A stretch of 35,102 bases of DNA, from assembly GCA_001662425.1 (NCBI GenBank), contig BDDC01000315.1, forward strand, positions 1-35,102. Reading direction: 5' to 3'. Position numbers and translations under genes: made by a program. The notes under the pieces were generated by a model. It saw only the letters and a list, made by a program, of their open reading frames with translations. It was not told the DNA's origin and made no database searches. Origin of the DNA: Chlamydomonas sphaeroides (taxonomy: Eukaryota > Chlorophyta > Chlorophyceae > Chlamydomonadales > Chlamydomonadaceae). Shown here one piece after another: positions 1-12,240 of this stretch (position 1 is the first letter of the stretch; the number at the start of each line of letters is the position of its first letter).

Positions 1-3000
1 AAGCGCCGACCCCGCCAGCGGCAGCTGTACGGCAATATGCAGCGGCGTGTCCCCGGCCTTGTTCTTGATGTCGGGACTGGCCTTGTGCTTGGAGAGCAGC
101 TTCACGTGCGCCAGGTTGGCGTGGCGGGCGGCCTGAGGGGGGCACGCAGGCAGGCCCATACTGTTTTCAAGGTGCACGCTTTATCTATCCCACACAACTT
201 CACGTGCGACCCCCACCCGCCGGTCGCTGCTCTCATGCGTCCCATTCCACAACCACAACCAGCAAGGAAAAGGTGCGTCACTCACCAGGTGAAACGCCGT
301 GTCGCCGTTGCCGTCCTCAATATCAGCCAGCTCCTCGTCGCGGGCGTCCGCCTCCAGCAGGTCTGACACCACCTGGATGGATGGGTACGGTTCCATGGGG
401 TGACCACGCGTGCTTCGACGAGTTTATGTCGTCCATGCTTGTGCGCGCTTGGCTGCTGATGCACATGTGCATCATAGCGGCACGTCACGGCTCTGTCGGG
501 CACGCACACACGGCGGCTTCCAGACGTACAGGTTCCAGCCAACCATGCATCTTGCTAGCGACAGGTCGCCGTACGTGTGGTCCCGCCCCCGGACTGCTGA
601 CCTCGCGCCGGCGCCCGCACCCATCCGAGCCAACAAAGGGTCACCTGCACGCGAGCCGCCGAGGCCAGGAACCAGCAGTCGCACGCAAAGTGGAGCGCCG
701 AGCGCTGCAGCCTCCTGCCCGGGTCCTGGTCCAGCAGCGATGGCTTGGCGGGCAGCGGACCCTGCAGCAGCACGCGTATGAGCGCTGCCTCGTGGGGCGC
801 GGGGTCTGAGGCCGCCAGCTTCACCAGCGCCTCCACCTGCGGCCAGCCGTGCAGCAAGCATGCCCGCACATCAGGCGCTTGCATAATCGTCTCCCGATCT
901 TCGCCGCAAGTGTTGAAGTCACATCATATATCACATCATAAGTCAGCAAAGGGCATGTGTCGTGCAAAACACAGCGCAGCATGTGCAGCTTGCCCCCCGT
1001 CGCCAACAGCTAGCCATCCGTGCGTTGCCCCGGAACCGCCATACGCACGTGCTTGCGGCGCTTGGCCTGCGTGATGCGGGGCACCACCGCTTCCAGCAGA
1101 GCAGGGTCGCTCATCCACTCCTCCCAGCAGCCCAGCTGCGCCTTGACGCCGCCGCCGCGCGGGGCCGAGCCTTCGACCACCGGCTGCTGCGTGCGCGCCT
1201 TGGCGGCAACAGTGGGTGACAGAGTGGCCGTAGATGCTGCGGTTGGCTTGACGGCCGCCTTAGCTGGTGTGGCGGGAGCAAGTGCGGCTGGCTGCTCCTC
1301 CCGTGACGTCTTGGTTCGGTTGGCCGCAGACATGGATGCTGGAAGCGCAAGCGGCGCAGCGGCACTGGCACTTGCGGCGGCGGAGCTGCTTGCAAGCTTT
1401 GGAGGGGCGGCTAGCGGCGCCAACCGGGCGGCGGGCGGCTTCGCCAGTTTGGGCGAAGGCGTGGCCATAGCCGGCGGCGGGGCACCAGCGCCAGCGGGAC
1501 TCTGCGGCGCGACGGCAGCAGCAGCAGCTGGCTTCTTCGGGATCGCCGCAGCTGTGGCCGCGGCTGAAGCGGAAGCGCCGTCGCCCACAGCAGGTTGGGC
1601 GTTGCTGCTGCTCGTGGCGGCGGCGGAAGCCTACCGCTTGTGCTGTTTGGAGGCGCTGGCGGCCGCCGCCGCAGCATTTGCACTGCGGTCGGGGGCCGGC
1701 TCCGCACCCTTCCCCACCGCCGCAGCGGTGCCACCGAGAGTCTGCACAGCAGCACGTGTGTTGGGTGGCATACGATATTTGTCCTTGGTGCCCGCCTAAA
1801 TGCGCAGGTATGGTGCACGTGCTGTGGGGTCTTGGGCGGCTAGGTGACCATGGTAAGCAAACCCATCGCAGATTTTCTTCTGTTCTGTCGCTCCCAAGTC
1901 GCTCCCCGCCCCTGGACTGCAGTCGAAGCTGCCTGCTGCTACCGCACTGTGCGCACACGCACCTTTCCCGGCAGCACCTGAGCGGGCTTTGGCGGCAACG
2001 CTGCAGTGTGCATTGCCGCCAGGGCTGACGCCACCGCTGGGGGCTGCGTTAGCGGCGCAAGTGGAGCCTTCCGGCTTGGTAGCGGGCCAGCGGCAGCCCG
2101 CCGCTCGGGTGATGACTGGGGCCGCTCCAACATGCCGGCCGGCAGCGGTGGGGGCGGGGGCGGCGGCAGCGGCGCGCGCGGCGGCGAGGGCATGGCCGGC
2201 CGTGCGCCACCAGCTCCAGCTTGTGGAGGCGTGGCAGCAGGCGACGGCGTGTTCCGCTGCTGCGGCCGCGGCCCAAGCGCCACGGCCGCCTCCATCATGT
2301 CCGCGAGAGCCTGCAGCGCGCGGCAGCAGCAGATTGGTGTGTCTTTGCATGCCCAGTTGCTTGCCTTGATTATTGCCCACGCTTTCTCTAATCCATCCAC
2401 AGCAAAATCAAACTTGCATCCGGACGGAACCCCACATTTCTAGCAAGTATTGCTGTGTACAGTATTGACAAGGTATCTTGCATTCACCAAGGACCCCCGC
2501 CAGCCCGCCCGCCTGCCCGCCCGCCCGCCCGGCCCCCGCACCAGCAGCGCCTCCTCCAGGCTGCCCTCGGGCATGAGCCGCCCGTCCGCGAAGTGGCCGT
2601 GCAGCCTCGTCACCGCGTACAGCAGCGGCGTCATGGCGCTGGCGTCGCGCAGGTTGGGGTCTGCCCTAGCCGCCACCAGCGCGGTCGTGATGGCAAGCCG
2701 CGGCTCCAGCTCCGGCAGGCACACGGCGTGGTGCAGCGGCCGCTTGCCCAGCGGGTCGGCCACGTCGGGGCTGGCGCCTATGCGGGACGTACAGGCAGCG
2801 CAGCGGGTGGGCGTGGCATGAGCGAGGAGCAGCGGCAAGCGAGGGTGGGGCGAGCGGGCACCGGCGGTCCGCCATTGGAAGCAAGCTGGACTGCGTGGCA
2901 TCAAGGCGGACGCACACATACATGTATAGTTGCCGGGCAGTGCCGGGTGTGCAGCCACAGGTATACTTCCAGGCCACAGAGTTGGTCAAGGCCACCAAAG

Positions 3001-4907
3001 GTAGCTCACCGGGCTCGTGCCACGGCACACCGTCTACTGTGATGCCGCGCTCATCAAAAAATGCGGTCTGCCCTGCCTTGCCCCCTTCAAACCCATTTGT
3101 TCTCCCCCACTCGCTTCCTCCCGCGCCCTCCCCCCACCTCGCCACCCACGCACCCCTGTCCAGCAGCGCCTCCACCATGGCCAGCTGCATGTGGCGGGTG
3201 GCGGTGTGCAGCGCCGTGGCGCCCTCGCAGTCCAGCAGGTCCTTGTGCAGCGGCAGCGACTCGCTCTCCGCATCCAGAAGCAGCCTGGCGGAGCGGGACA
3301 CAGCGGGGACGGGGACGGAGTGGCCGACGCCATGGACACGTAACGCAAGGCTCGGGGCCAGCGATCGGAGCACAGCCCAGGCAGGCCTCCCCACGCCCGC
3401 CACCCTGAGCTGACCGCCCCCCGCCGGCGTGACGAAGGCAGCTTACGTCATGACGGCCAGGCTGTCGTGAAGCGCCGTGTAGTGGAGCGGCGTCCGGCAA
3501 AAGGGCTCGCACTGCAGGTTGAGGTCCAGGTCCCTGCGTTGCCACAACGCCAGGGCCGGGGCCGGGGCCAGGGCCGGGGCGTGCAAGGGTACGCGCCGTC
3601 AGGTTGTAAGAGAGCGCAGTCGGTGCTTGCGGCAAAGAAGGGCGTTGGAAGGGACGCCGGTCTCATTCACAGCAGGGCCTGGGTCCGTGAGCAGGCGGCC
3701 ACCTTAGCGCGCAAAAGGCGTTTGTCATGCACAGCAGCAGGTGAGCTTCCCCAGGCCTACCCGCCGCCCTCGCGCGGCCAGCAGCCCCTGCCGTGGTGGC
3801 AACCCTCGCCCGCCCGCCGGGCCTCTTGCCTGCCGTCCTGCAACAGCGCCCGCACGGCCTCTGCGTCGCAGCGGTCGGCTGCCCAGTGCAGCACACATCG
3901 CTCCACCGTCGCCGGCCCCTGTGGCCCCTCACTCTGCGCGCCACCCTCGCCCTCGCCGACCAGGCCCTTCCACAGCCGCTCCACCGCCGACGCCTTGCCC
4001 TGCTGCGGCTCGGCCCTGCGCGGCCCCAGGCCGCCGCCGTCCGCCGGGCCGCACAGGAGGAAGGCGTTGGGGCAGGCTCCGCCCCGCAGCAGCGCGGCCA
4101 GCATGTCGACGCTGCAGCAGGCGGGTGGCATGAGGCGATACGATACAGCATGGGCCACCTGCTGGTGCGCTCGTGTCCGGCGGTCTCGCACCACCCATTC
4201 CAGGCCGCCATACGTAATCCGTTTGATTATGCAATGATCTACACAACAACAACACCAACAACAACACTGCACGGCAGCTGCTGCCGGGCTTGGGATGCGG
4301 TGTACGTACGAGGCGTGAGCCACATAGGCGTAGTGCAGCGCCGCCCACTGCCGTGTGTCGCGGAGGTCCAGGTCGGCCGCGCGAGCCGCGTGCGCCACCA
4401 GCAGCGTCAGGCACGGCGCCGCGTCCTCGGCCGCCGCCCACAGCAGCGGCGTGCGCTGCAGGCAGGTGGCCGGCAGCTGCTTGCGCTCGCGCTTGCGGCG
4501 CTGCGCCGGGTCCTCCTGCTCGCGGCGCGCTGCAGTTAGGGAGGGTGGGGGTGTCGGGGTGGCGGGGGCGGAAGGTGCTGAGGCGCGGTGAACCAGGAAC
4601 GGGCGGCGGCAGATGGAGGCAACTATGGGAGTCCCGACTGCGTCAGCGCGTATGGGCAGAAGGGAGGCGGCCGCTGGGCTGCTCGCTGCGCCACACCCAG
4701 CAGGAAGGTGCGGGGCGACATTTGAAGCCCGGGATGGCAGCCTAGCTACCTCAGCGCTAGCTGGCAACATGCATGTGGGCAAATCACGCAGCCGCACGAC
4801 ATCGCGCCACCGACGTACGTACCCACGTCCCAGCCCTTGGCGCACAGGATGCGCACGCAGTCCTCCAGGCCGTGCTGTGCAGCGCGATGCAGCGGCCACG
4901 GCTCGGC
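1..4907 (-). CDS. Ankyrin-repeat region (C-terminal half of the same gene, or a separate ankyrin gene); 3' end outside window
   Basis: Exons on the minus strand: 4907-4823, 4529-4310, 4111-3804, 3745-3703, 3533-3447, 3284-3154, 2777-2542, 2412-1963, about 1741-1049, about 890-645, 372-286, and 132 to beyond the edge. Phases agree through the first eight junctions and the last three. Ankyrin signatures recur: PLHRAAQHGLEDCVRILCAK, TPLLWAAAEDAAPCLTLLVA, VLHWAADRCDAEAVRALLQ, TPLHYTALHDSLAVM, TALHTATRHMQLAMVEALL, RPLHHAVCLPELEPRLAITT and DTPLHIAVQLPLAGSA, giving about ten repeats. Exons 2412-1963 and 1741-1049 insert a Pro/Ala-rich linker, including a run of seven prolines, between repeat blocks. 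The first exon begins at a CAG acceptor in phase 0 with no convincing start codon upstream, which supports joining to the XKR exons. Ankyrin repeats bind proteins; no partner can be named. The 1741-1049 exon has a frame problem (see findings), and the 890 boundary is uncertain. Confidence 0.72.
1631..1633 (-). other. In-frame TAG inside the Ala-rich linker exon of the ankyrin gene
   Basis: The frame entered from the acceptor at 1742 (starting TLGGTAAAVGKG) meets TAG here, although the same frame continues downstream as convincing Ala/Pro-rich coding. Two explanations are visible. A phase-1 GT donor after GTGGGGAAGG could join an acceptor in CTTCAG near 1563, removing the stop. Or the stop lies in an unrecognised small intron beginning GTAGGC. 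Sequencing error or a real stop is also possible. Confidence 0.4.
3549..3584. repeat. Short GGGGCC-type tandem repeat in an ankyrin-gene intron
   Basis: A run of imperfect GGGGCC/GGGGCA hexamers lies just upstream, in the sense of transcription, of the acceptor for the 3533-3447 exon. It is intronic by the model and forms G runs on the plus strand. No function is implied. Confidence 0.6.
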
Positions 4908-5105
4908 CTGAGGGGCGGGCAGGTGGCCACGAACCGGAAGCTCAGCCTTGAAGCGGCTGGGGGGTAGCGCTCGGCGTGGTCCTGCAATATCCCGATCGTA
5001 CTACCCCCGCACTGCTGCCTGTTCGATTCATAAATAATTATAAAAATGTGAATAGACATGATACCACGTCATAGGTTAGCTTGCAATGCCGCCACTGCGT
5101 CCCAC

Positions 5106-8100
5106 CAAAAGGTCGCCGCAGGTGTCGAACTCGGCCTTAGTCATCGGCAGATAGCCCAGCACCTCCACCTGGGAGAGGGCATCAGGGCGCGAGGCGAGGG
5201 GCGGGTCGGATCGCTTTGGGGCCAGCAACTTGGGTCCGGATCGACGGGGCCAAGCAGGCCACTGCCCAATCTTGGGCTGGCGCTCGGGCATTGCATCTGA
5301 GTGCGGCTCTCAGCGAATGAAAGCTCATTGTCCCGGCGTGCGGCTGCTGTCCTCACTGCGTACCGTGGTCAGCTTGGGGTGCTCTCTCAGCCGCCGCACG
5401 ATGCTGCGCCCCAGTGGCTGCTCCGTCACCACGAACTTCTCCATGCTGGTGTTGAGCCGCATCGCCTGATGGCGGGGCAGGGGGCAACGACGGACGCATG
5501 GACGAACCGACGGAGTCGCCGCACAGCGTGGCGCGAGGCTTTGCAGGCCGGCGGGCGAGCCCACCAGATCGAGGTAGGGGATGAGTGGAGAGCGAGACGG
5601 CTGCATGGGGCCGGCCATGTACGGCCCTGGCTAGCAGGCGACCGCCGCCTAGCTACAGCAGGCACGGATGGGCTGCACAGCGTGCGCGCCCTGCCCTGCC
5701 GCCATCTACGTAGCCAACAAAGCAACCATGCTATGCCAGCAGGCAGCCATGCCAGGCAGGCGAGCGCCCTAGCGCATGCACCCAAGCCACGCACCTTGGC
5801 TAGCACGTTCTTGATGATGCCGCGCATGGGCAGCTTCATGACAAACTCGGTGCAGCGATTTTCACGAAGCTCCTGCGATGCAGCGTACGTGAAAGGCACG
5901 GATGGTGTCGTGGAGACGTGCGTGGGCAGGCAGGGTGGAGCGAGCGGGAAAACCTCCGGCAGAATCTTGGATGTGAGTCTGCGTCGTTATACATCGCCCA
6001 TGCGTGCATGCTTGCTTCGGGTATCTATTAGCGCGAGCTTTGACCCCGCCCCCGCCCAGACTCACCAGGAAAGGTAGCGCCTCCTCCATGGTGATCAGCC
6101 GCCGCAGCTGCTCAAGGAAGGTGCGATTGTTGCGGCGGGCCTCCATGTACACCTGCAGGCGGCAGGCGTTGCAGTGATCCTCAATGCAGGGCTGTGCACC
6201 TTGCCAAGGTTAGGATATGGTTCAGCTCCATGGCAGGGCAGAAGGCAGGAAGGAGTGGAGGGAGGGGACCTGACCTGGGCCGGCCCTGGCGCGTTATCGT
6301 GACCCCGCTGTGCCCTGCTGAGCGTACAGAGGCGGGCGGCTTCACGCACGCAGGCTGGTACAGGCGCCAGCGCACAACACCCGTGCTGCGCGGACCGGTG
6401 AACAGGCCAGAGTGTACGGGCGTTCATAAGATAGAAGGGGCCCGCGCGCTCCGTTTGGCCCTTTCAATTTCCGCTCATCGGCCGAGCCGTACCCTGGCCT
6501 TCTTTTCTCCTCTTGCTGCCATTGTTCTCCGCTTGCTTCGCCCTACCCGGCCCTTGCCTCCCCCTCTTTCATTCTGCTGCCCCTTCCCGCACCACACACC
6601 GCGATGACGTTGACTACGACGCTGAGTATGGATATGACAATGGAGAGTATGACCAGGTTGACGGAGTCGTCCTGAGAAGGGGACAAAGCGATTGAGGCGT
6701 GTGAGGAGGGGATGGCGATGGATGGATGGAGGGGTGCCGCGGAGGGCGAGAGGGTGAGGCGGGAGCCGCGGTCATCTTGGGGGGCGCAGGGGCCGCCAGG
6801 TTCGCGCGGCCCGGGCCTTGCGATGCGAGTTGCCGGGTTGCACGGTGCGTGGCGGCTGGCATCTGGCTGGCGGGGCTGACGCCACGGCCTCGCTGCTGCC
6901 GCAGGTCAGCCCCCGTCACTCCCCTGCTGCCTGCGCCGCGGCCCTCGGCCTTACTCCCCCGGGCCTCACAATGGGTCCGTTGGCCACGGTGGTCAGGATG
7001 ACGAGCTGCAGTATGGACTGCGGCACCGTTTCAAAGGTGGACTCCACCACGATGCGGATGCGCCTGGGATCGAGGGGCGGAGGTGTGGAGGCAGGCGCGT
7101 GCGCAGGTCGCGGGGTGCTGGGGGCAGAGGTGGAGCGGCCGCGAGCCGGTGGGCGTGCAGCAGCTAGATGTCTTACCATACGCAAAGCCCGCGTGCCCAG
7201 CAGCATCCTCCTTGCCTCGCGTGCTCTCCCCTCCCTGCCTACCCCACCTGTAGTAGGCCAGGAACAGCGCCGCCAGCTCCAACACCAGATCCACGTCTAC
7301 GTACTCGGTGGTCACTGAAGGAGGGGTGAGGTAGGTGGCCGTGAGTAGTGGCGGCGAGGGCAGGGTTGGCTGGAATGATGAGGTTGGGGGTTGCCGGGCG
7401 AAAGAACAAGGCGTAGCAGGGAATGGATGGCAGGGCGCTGGCGCACGGCAGCATGACGAGCCGGCGGCGCCAGCACTGCGCGGTCGCCGAAGAGCGAGAG
7501 GAGGAGGCGCCTCACCCGTGCTGGCGAAGCTGAACTGGGATGCCGCCTCGTCCTCGTCGTCCTCGTCGCTGCCCTGGCCCACGGCCCCACGGCCCTCGCT
7601 GTCCGCGCCGTCGCCGCTGCCTGACGCCGCGCCGCCGGCGTTGCGTCGCATTCGTTGTGGCCCCGGTGCCACCGGACCGCCGCCGCTCGCCGCCTCATCG
7701 GCCGCAGCACCGCCGCCCGCAAACCGGACCGTCGGCCGCTGCGACCGCCCGACTGGCGTCCCGGTAGCCAGGCCCTCGTGCGGCTCCAACTCCGGCTCGG
7801 GCGGGACCAGGTGAGGCAGCGGCCCGGCTGCCGTGGGTTGCTGCTGGCCGGGGCCTCCCTGGCCCTGATGAGCCTCGCCGTGCTGCCAAATGCCGTCGTC
7901 CTCGAGCGCCTCTCGCCCCTCTGCCACAGGCCCAGCGGCCGATGCAGCTGGCACGCGGGGTGCTGCCTTGGCGCCCATAGCGGCAGGCTTGTCGGCGCCC
8001 CGCGGGGCCGGCGGGGCGGCGGCGGCACCGGCGGGGTTCCTGCTGGACGCCGCCTTTGGAGAAGCCCCGGCTGCTGAGGGACACATGGGCGAAATGGGGT

Positions 8101-11100
8101 CAGCGGAGCATGGAAGGCGCGCACGATCACTTGGCATGGCATGGAGGCGCGAAATGGTTCAGGGTGCAAGGGGCACTCGAGCGTCCGGCGGGTGCGCACC
8201 TTGAGCTGCCTTGGCGGGCGCAGCTGGCCCAGGCGCCTTCACCGCAGCCCTCGCCTGCTCCTGGGGAGCCTCTGCCGCCCGAGCCACTTTGGCTCCGGGC
8301 GCGGCCGCAGCTTTGGGCGAGGCAAGGGAGCCCTCGTCGGCTGTAGGCGGCTGCGATGTAGCCGCCGGCTCCGCATCCGCGCCATCCGCACCGAGCCTGG
8401 CCGCCGACCGCACCGGCATCGGCTTGGCCGCAACGGTGGCTGTCGCAGACCCAGCAGCCTGCTTGGCCGCCGGCGCGCTGCCAGCCGGCGGCAGTGGCAG
8501 GCTCGGGGCGCCCCCCGGGAGCCCGTCCTCGCTAGGCTCCGACACCTCGACAGCGGGCGCCGCGGCAGGCGCTGTGCAAGGCCCCAAGGGGTGCACGCGG
8601 TAGGCCTTGGGCGACAGCGCTGACACGGAGCGTCCGCTGCCTGCTCGCGACGCAGGCGACGACCGCAGCCCGGGGGGGACCCCGGCAGCGCTGGGCCGAG
8701 CAGCCCGAGCAGGGCTGCCTGCCGCCACACCCGCATCGCCACCATCCCAAGCGCCCCGCGTCAGCGACTCGTGGCGGCCCGATGTTGCCGGCCCCGGAGC
8801 CACGGTCGGCACAGGCGGCCCCCTGGCGCCGGTGCCACCGCTGCGCTCGGCGCTGCTGCATCCGCCGGGCGGTGGCCGCCGGCCGCTCCGCGGCTCGTCC
8901 CGCAGGCGTTCGGTTGCAGCCTGGGCTAGCGCGCCCGCAACTTTGGCCGCCAGGCCACGCCGCCTGGGCGGGGGCGGCGCGGGGCTAGCACCACTTCCGC
9001 CGCCCTCCGCGGTATCGGTGGGCCGCGTGCGGCCCCCGGACAGCATGCGGGTCAGGCTGCCGCGCATACCCCCCAGCACGCCCGGGGCCTGGTGCGGCCC
9101 GTCACCCTGGCCATCCTGCGGCTGCGGCGGCCCTGACACGGCGGGCACCTCCCGTGTGCGGTCAATGAGACCGGACCTGCACGCGCGCAAGAGCGTGGTC
9201 GCGCACAATTCATGAGTGGCAGCAGACAAGCGGACGCAGCCGCCGCCCACATGTGTTTGGGCTGGCCTAGCAGCTGGCTGGCTGGCTCCCCTGCATCCCC
9301 CACTCACATCCCCTCTCGCTCGCCGTAGCACTCCTGCGCCACAGGCGGGGGCAGCATATGAACGCAGGGCGTTACGGCCCTCGGTTCGCTCATACATGCG
9401 GGCAGGAGTGGGTGCAGGCTGACAAAAACAACAACAACGGCAAGGCGGCGGGGCGCGGCCCGCCCTGCCACTTGACTGCGGACGTTGGCTGTGGATTGTG
9501 GCGCCAGCAGCCCATCCCGCCGCCACGCCGCCCACCTTGAACGCCAGCGAGGCCACCGGCTGCAGGCACATGAGAAAGTCGAACAGCCACGTCGCAGGCA
9601 GCAGCACCAGCGCCGTGCCCAGGAAGGACAGGTCCGCCTTGGCCTCGCCGATGTTCCCTGCACCGGTGCGTCGGGAGGGCCCCGGCCGGGGAGGTAGGCT
9701 GGTGGGGTCCAGGTCCACAAGTAAGGAGCAGTCGGCGCACCGCCCCTCGACCGGAGGGCGGCCCGCCCCCCCCCCCTTGCTGCGCCCTGCTGCTTGCATG
9801 GCACACACCAGCCCGGCTAAGCAGAGCCACGTAGCTGCCCGCAGCCCTCACACACCAAAGTCGAAGGCCTCGTAGCTGTAGCGCACGACGCTGATCCACA
9901 GGATGACGTACTGGCGGGTGGGGCGGAGGGCGACGAGGGGGGACGGCTGTTAGCCATGTTGTGTGTGAGCGTGGGGCGAGGGCCCGGTCGGGGCCCCATC
10001 ATACAGACCCCGGCCCGCCAGCTCATCCCATAGCATGCTGCAGCGTGCCCGGCTATACCGGGCCCGCCGGGCATCAACCCTGCCGAGCAGCAGACCCGCC
10101 GGTCAGGACCACCTGCAGCAGGATGAATAGCAGCGCTGCGCCAAAGTAGCTGGTGAGGCCTGCGCGGTATAGCAGCACGGCCACCCTGCGGAGAAGGGGC
10201 CGGGCACGTTGGTGGGTTTGTGGGCTCGGGGCCGGCATTCGCAAACCAGGCGCAGGAGCAGGAGCCAAGCTTGGGAGGCAGCCGGGGTGCTCAAGGCGTC
10301 ACCGGCACAAGGCACGAACCCATCCTGGCAACCCTCCGTGGCTTGTCGCTATCCCTCTGCCACGCTCCCCCGTGCCTAACACCCGCCCCTTGACCCCGCC
10401 CCCTTCCCCGGCCCCCCGCACCACGCTCAACTGGGATGGCGATGGCCACCACGCGAGGCCACGAGCCCCGACACCCCTCCACGTGGCCATGCCCTGCCCC
10501 CCGCGCCTTCCCCCCGCGCACGCCTCCCTCCCCTTCCCCCTCCCGTAACGTGCCGTTCTTCCCCGGCACATCTGAGCCCCCTTTAATTTCCCCCGCGCGC
10601 TCACTGGATGTCCGTCGCCACGTCCAGCCAGTATAGGCCGCCGTCCAGCAGCGCCTGTGCGGCCACGATGCGCTTGTGCGCCACGGGATGTCGGACCTTC
10701 CAGGCGTCGTACCTTGCGGACAGCGCCTGGATCCGGCGCCACACCCAGTCCTTGCTGGCGCCCGTGGCGGCCAGCATGCGCTCCGTGAGCACGTCGCGCA
10801 CCGGCCGCGCGCTCTCACCGTCGTCCGCCGCGGCGCCCACCTCGGGCAGGGGGCCCTCCTGTGGGGGTCCCTGCGGCCGTACGTGCAGGCAGGGGCGAGG
10901 CCAGGTTATGTCCTTGCGCAGGGGCCGGACAGAGGTCATGTCCTATCCTTGCGCAGGGGAGCGCGGCGAGAGGCCATGCGGCGCGGCGACTGCAGCTGGC
11001 AGGTGCCGGGGCGGCCTCTGGGGCGGCCCCGCCGACGACGGGCGCACCTCGGCCACCGTGAGCTGCTGCGACTGCACCCAGGCCGACGTGCGGTCCTCCT

Positions 11101-11491
11101 TGCGCCGACTGCCGCCACCTGGCCTCTGCGACAGCGGGGGCTCCTCGTGCGGCGCGCTGCTGGCGGCGGTTGCCCCATCAGGCTCGGGGGCGGCGGTGGG
11201 TGCCGGGGCTTCGTGCGGGTTGCCACCAGGCCGCGGCCCAGGTGGCGTTGCTGTCGCATATGCTAATTCTTCCATGTCGGCGTCGTCTGCGATGGTTCTG
11301 TGGGTATCGGCGACGCTGCAACTCGTTGCGCAGCTCACGGCGCGTTCCCCATCACTTTCGCGCTCCAAACGATTGTCATCAGGCTTGATGCTAGTTATGC
11401 CGTCGTCCTGCAGCAGGTCGGCGTTCGCGCGAACGCCGGGGTCGACTGCTGCCGCCGCGGCGTCGCCGTTCACGGCAGCGACATGCTTCAT
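5106..11491 (-). CDS. XK-related-like multi-pass membrane protein (N-terminal half of a likely XKR-ankyrin fusion)
   Basis: Fifteen phase-consistent exons (minus strand): 11491-11048, 10870-10605, 10185-10113, 9910-9856, 9657-9536, 9333-9308, 9176-8200, 8073-7516, 7314-7248, 7063-6970, 6671-6600, 6152-6066, 5872-5795, 5465-5364, 5168-5106; about 1028 aa. Residues 1-220 are a polar, disordered-looking N terminus. TM1 (about 226-245) contains YWLDVATDI, like the D..TD motif of XK/XKR proteins. Further hydrophobic segments lie near 246-268 and 283-318. A low-complexity Ala/Pro/Gly insertion with an acidic stretch follows (about 330-840). Then come VDLVLELAALFLAYYR, the XKR hallmark ESTFETVPQSILQ (E870, P877, Q878) and NLVILSIVISILSVVVNVI. 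Animal XKR proteins include lipid scramblases; function here is not known. Exon 15 reads through to TAA at 5078-5076 if unspliced, or uses a phase-0 GT donor at 5105 leading to the ankyrin exons. The XKR assignment rests on motif and topology only. Confidence 0.72.
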
Positions 11492-12110
11492 TTGGGAGAA
11501 GTGGTTATCCAGTCATTTTCAACATTTGGTATGATTCCCAGCGGCCTGACTCGAACTGGTAATGAACCGAAAGGTCCTTGCCGTACTACCAAGAAGCGCG
11601 AGGGCTTCGAAGATTAAGCAATACAGAAGAAGAGAAATCACACATTATCATAGCTTGCATCTCTCATGCAGCATGTGCAGCACCAGCAAGGGCAATGCCG
11701 GGCATCATGTGCTCGCCTACCCCGCGACGAGCCCCGCTGTTAACACAGACAGAAACAGTATGCACTTATATTAAAACAATCATTGCCAGTGCAACGCAAA
11801 TAGGGCTCGCTTCGCCGTATTGAACGGCAAAGAACGGATTTCGACAACGCTGCGCCACTATAAAGAGACTGCAAAAATACCACGTCCTGGTAGCATACCT
11901 GGCGCGAACGCATCTCACACCATGTCGCGACATTGTGGCGAAACGAATGTGCGTCCGTGTTCGTGCATCACGGCGGCGCGGGCTTATTTTGAGGCACTTC
12001 TGTTTGAGTAGATATGGGTTATCATACCGTGCTCTTCCGCCGGGCGGTGTGTCCGCCGCCCTCTAGGGCCCGCGCGCCGCGCCTTGGTGCATGCCCGCCC
12101 GCTGCTGTAG

Positions 12111-12220
12111 GCTGCCGGGCGTGCGCGGTGTTTTGGAGTACGTACATAGGGGCGAGTGAAGGCACGCTGTTGGGCGTGCGCTTGCGCGGCGGGTGTTGGC
12201 TGCCGGGCGTGCGCGGTGTT
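12111..12220. repeat. Direct duplication of a 22-base GC-rich segment
   Basis: The 22-base segment beginning GCTGCCGGGCGTGCGC starts at 12111 and again at 12199, 88 bases apart, with looser similarity between the copies. It sits immediately left of the GGGTAACCC repeat field. Confidence 0.7.
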
Positions 12221-12240
12221 GGACTACGAGAGATGTAATG

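Noticed and set aside
8159..9808. A single 549-codon minus-strand open frame as one uninterrupted gene
   Set aside because: It crosses several consensus splice sites, and paired exons on both sides keep phase only if it is split at 9536, 9333-9308 and 8200.
11540..11600. A tRNA B-box-like string (AGTTCGAGTC on the minus strand)
   Set aside because: No paired T stem, acceptor stem or anticodon arm could be drawn around it, so it is probably chance.
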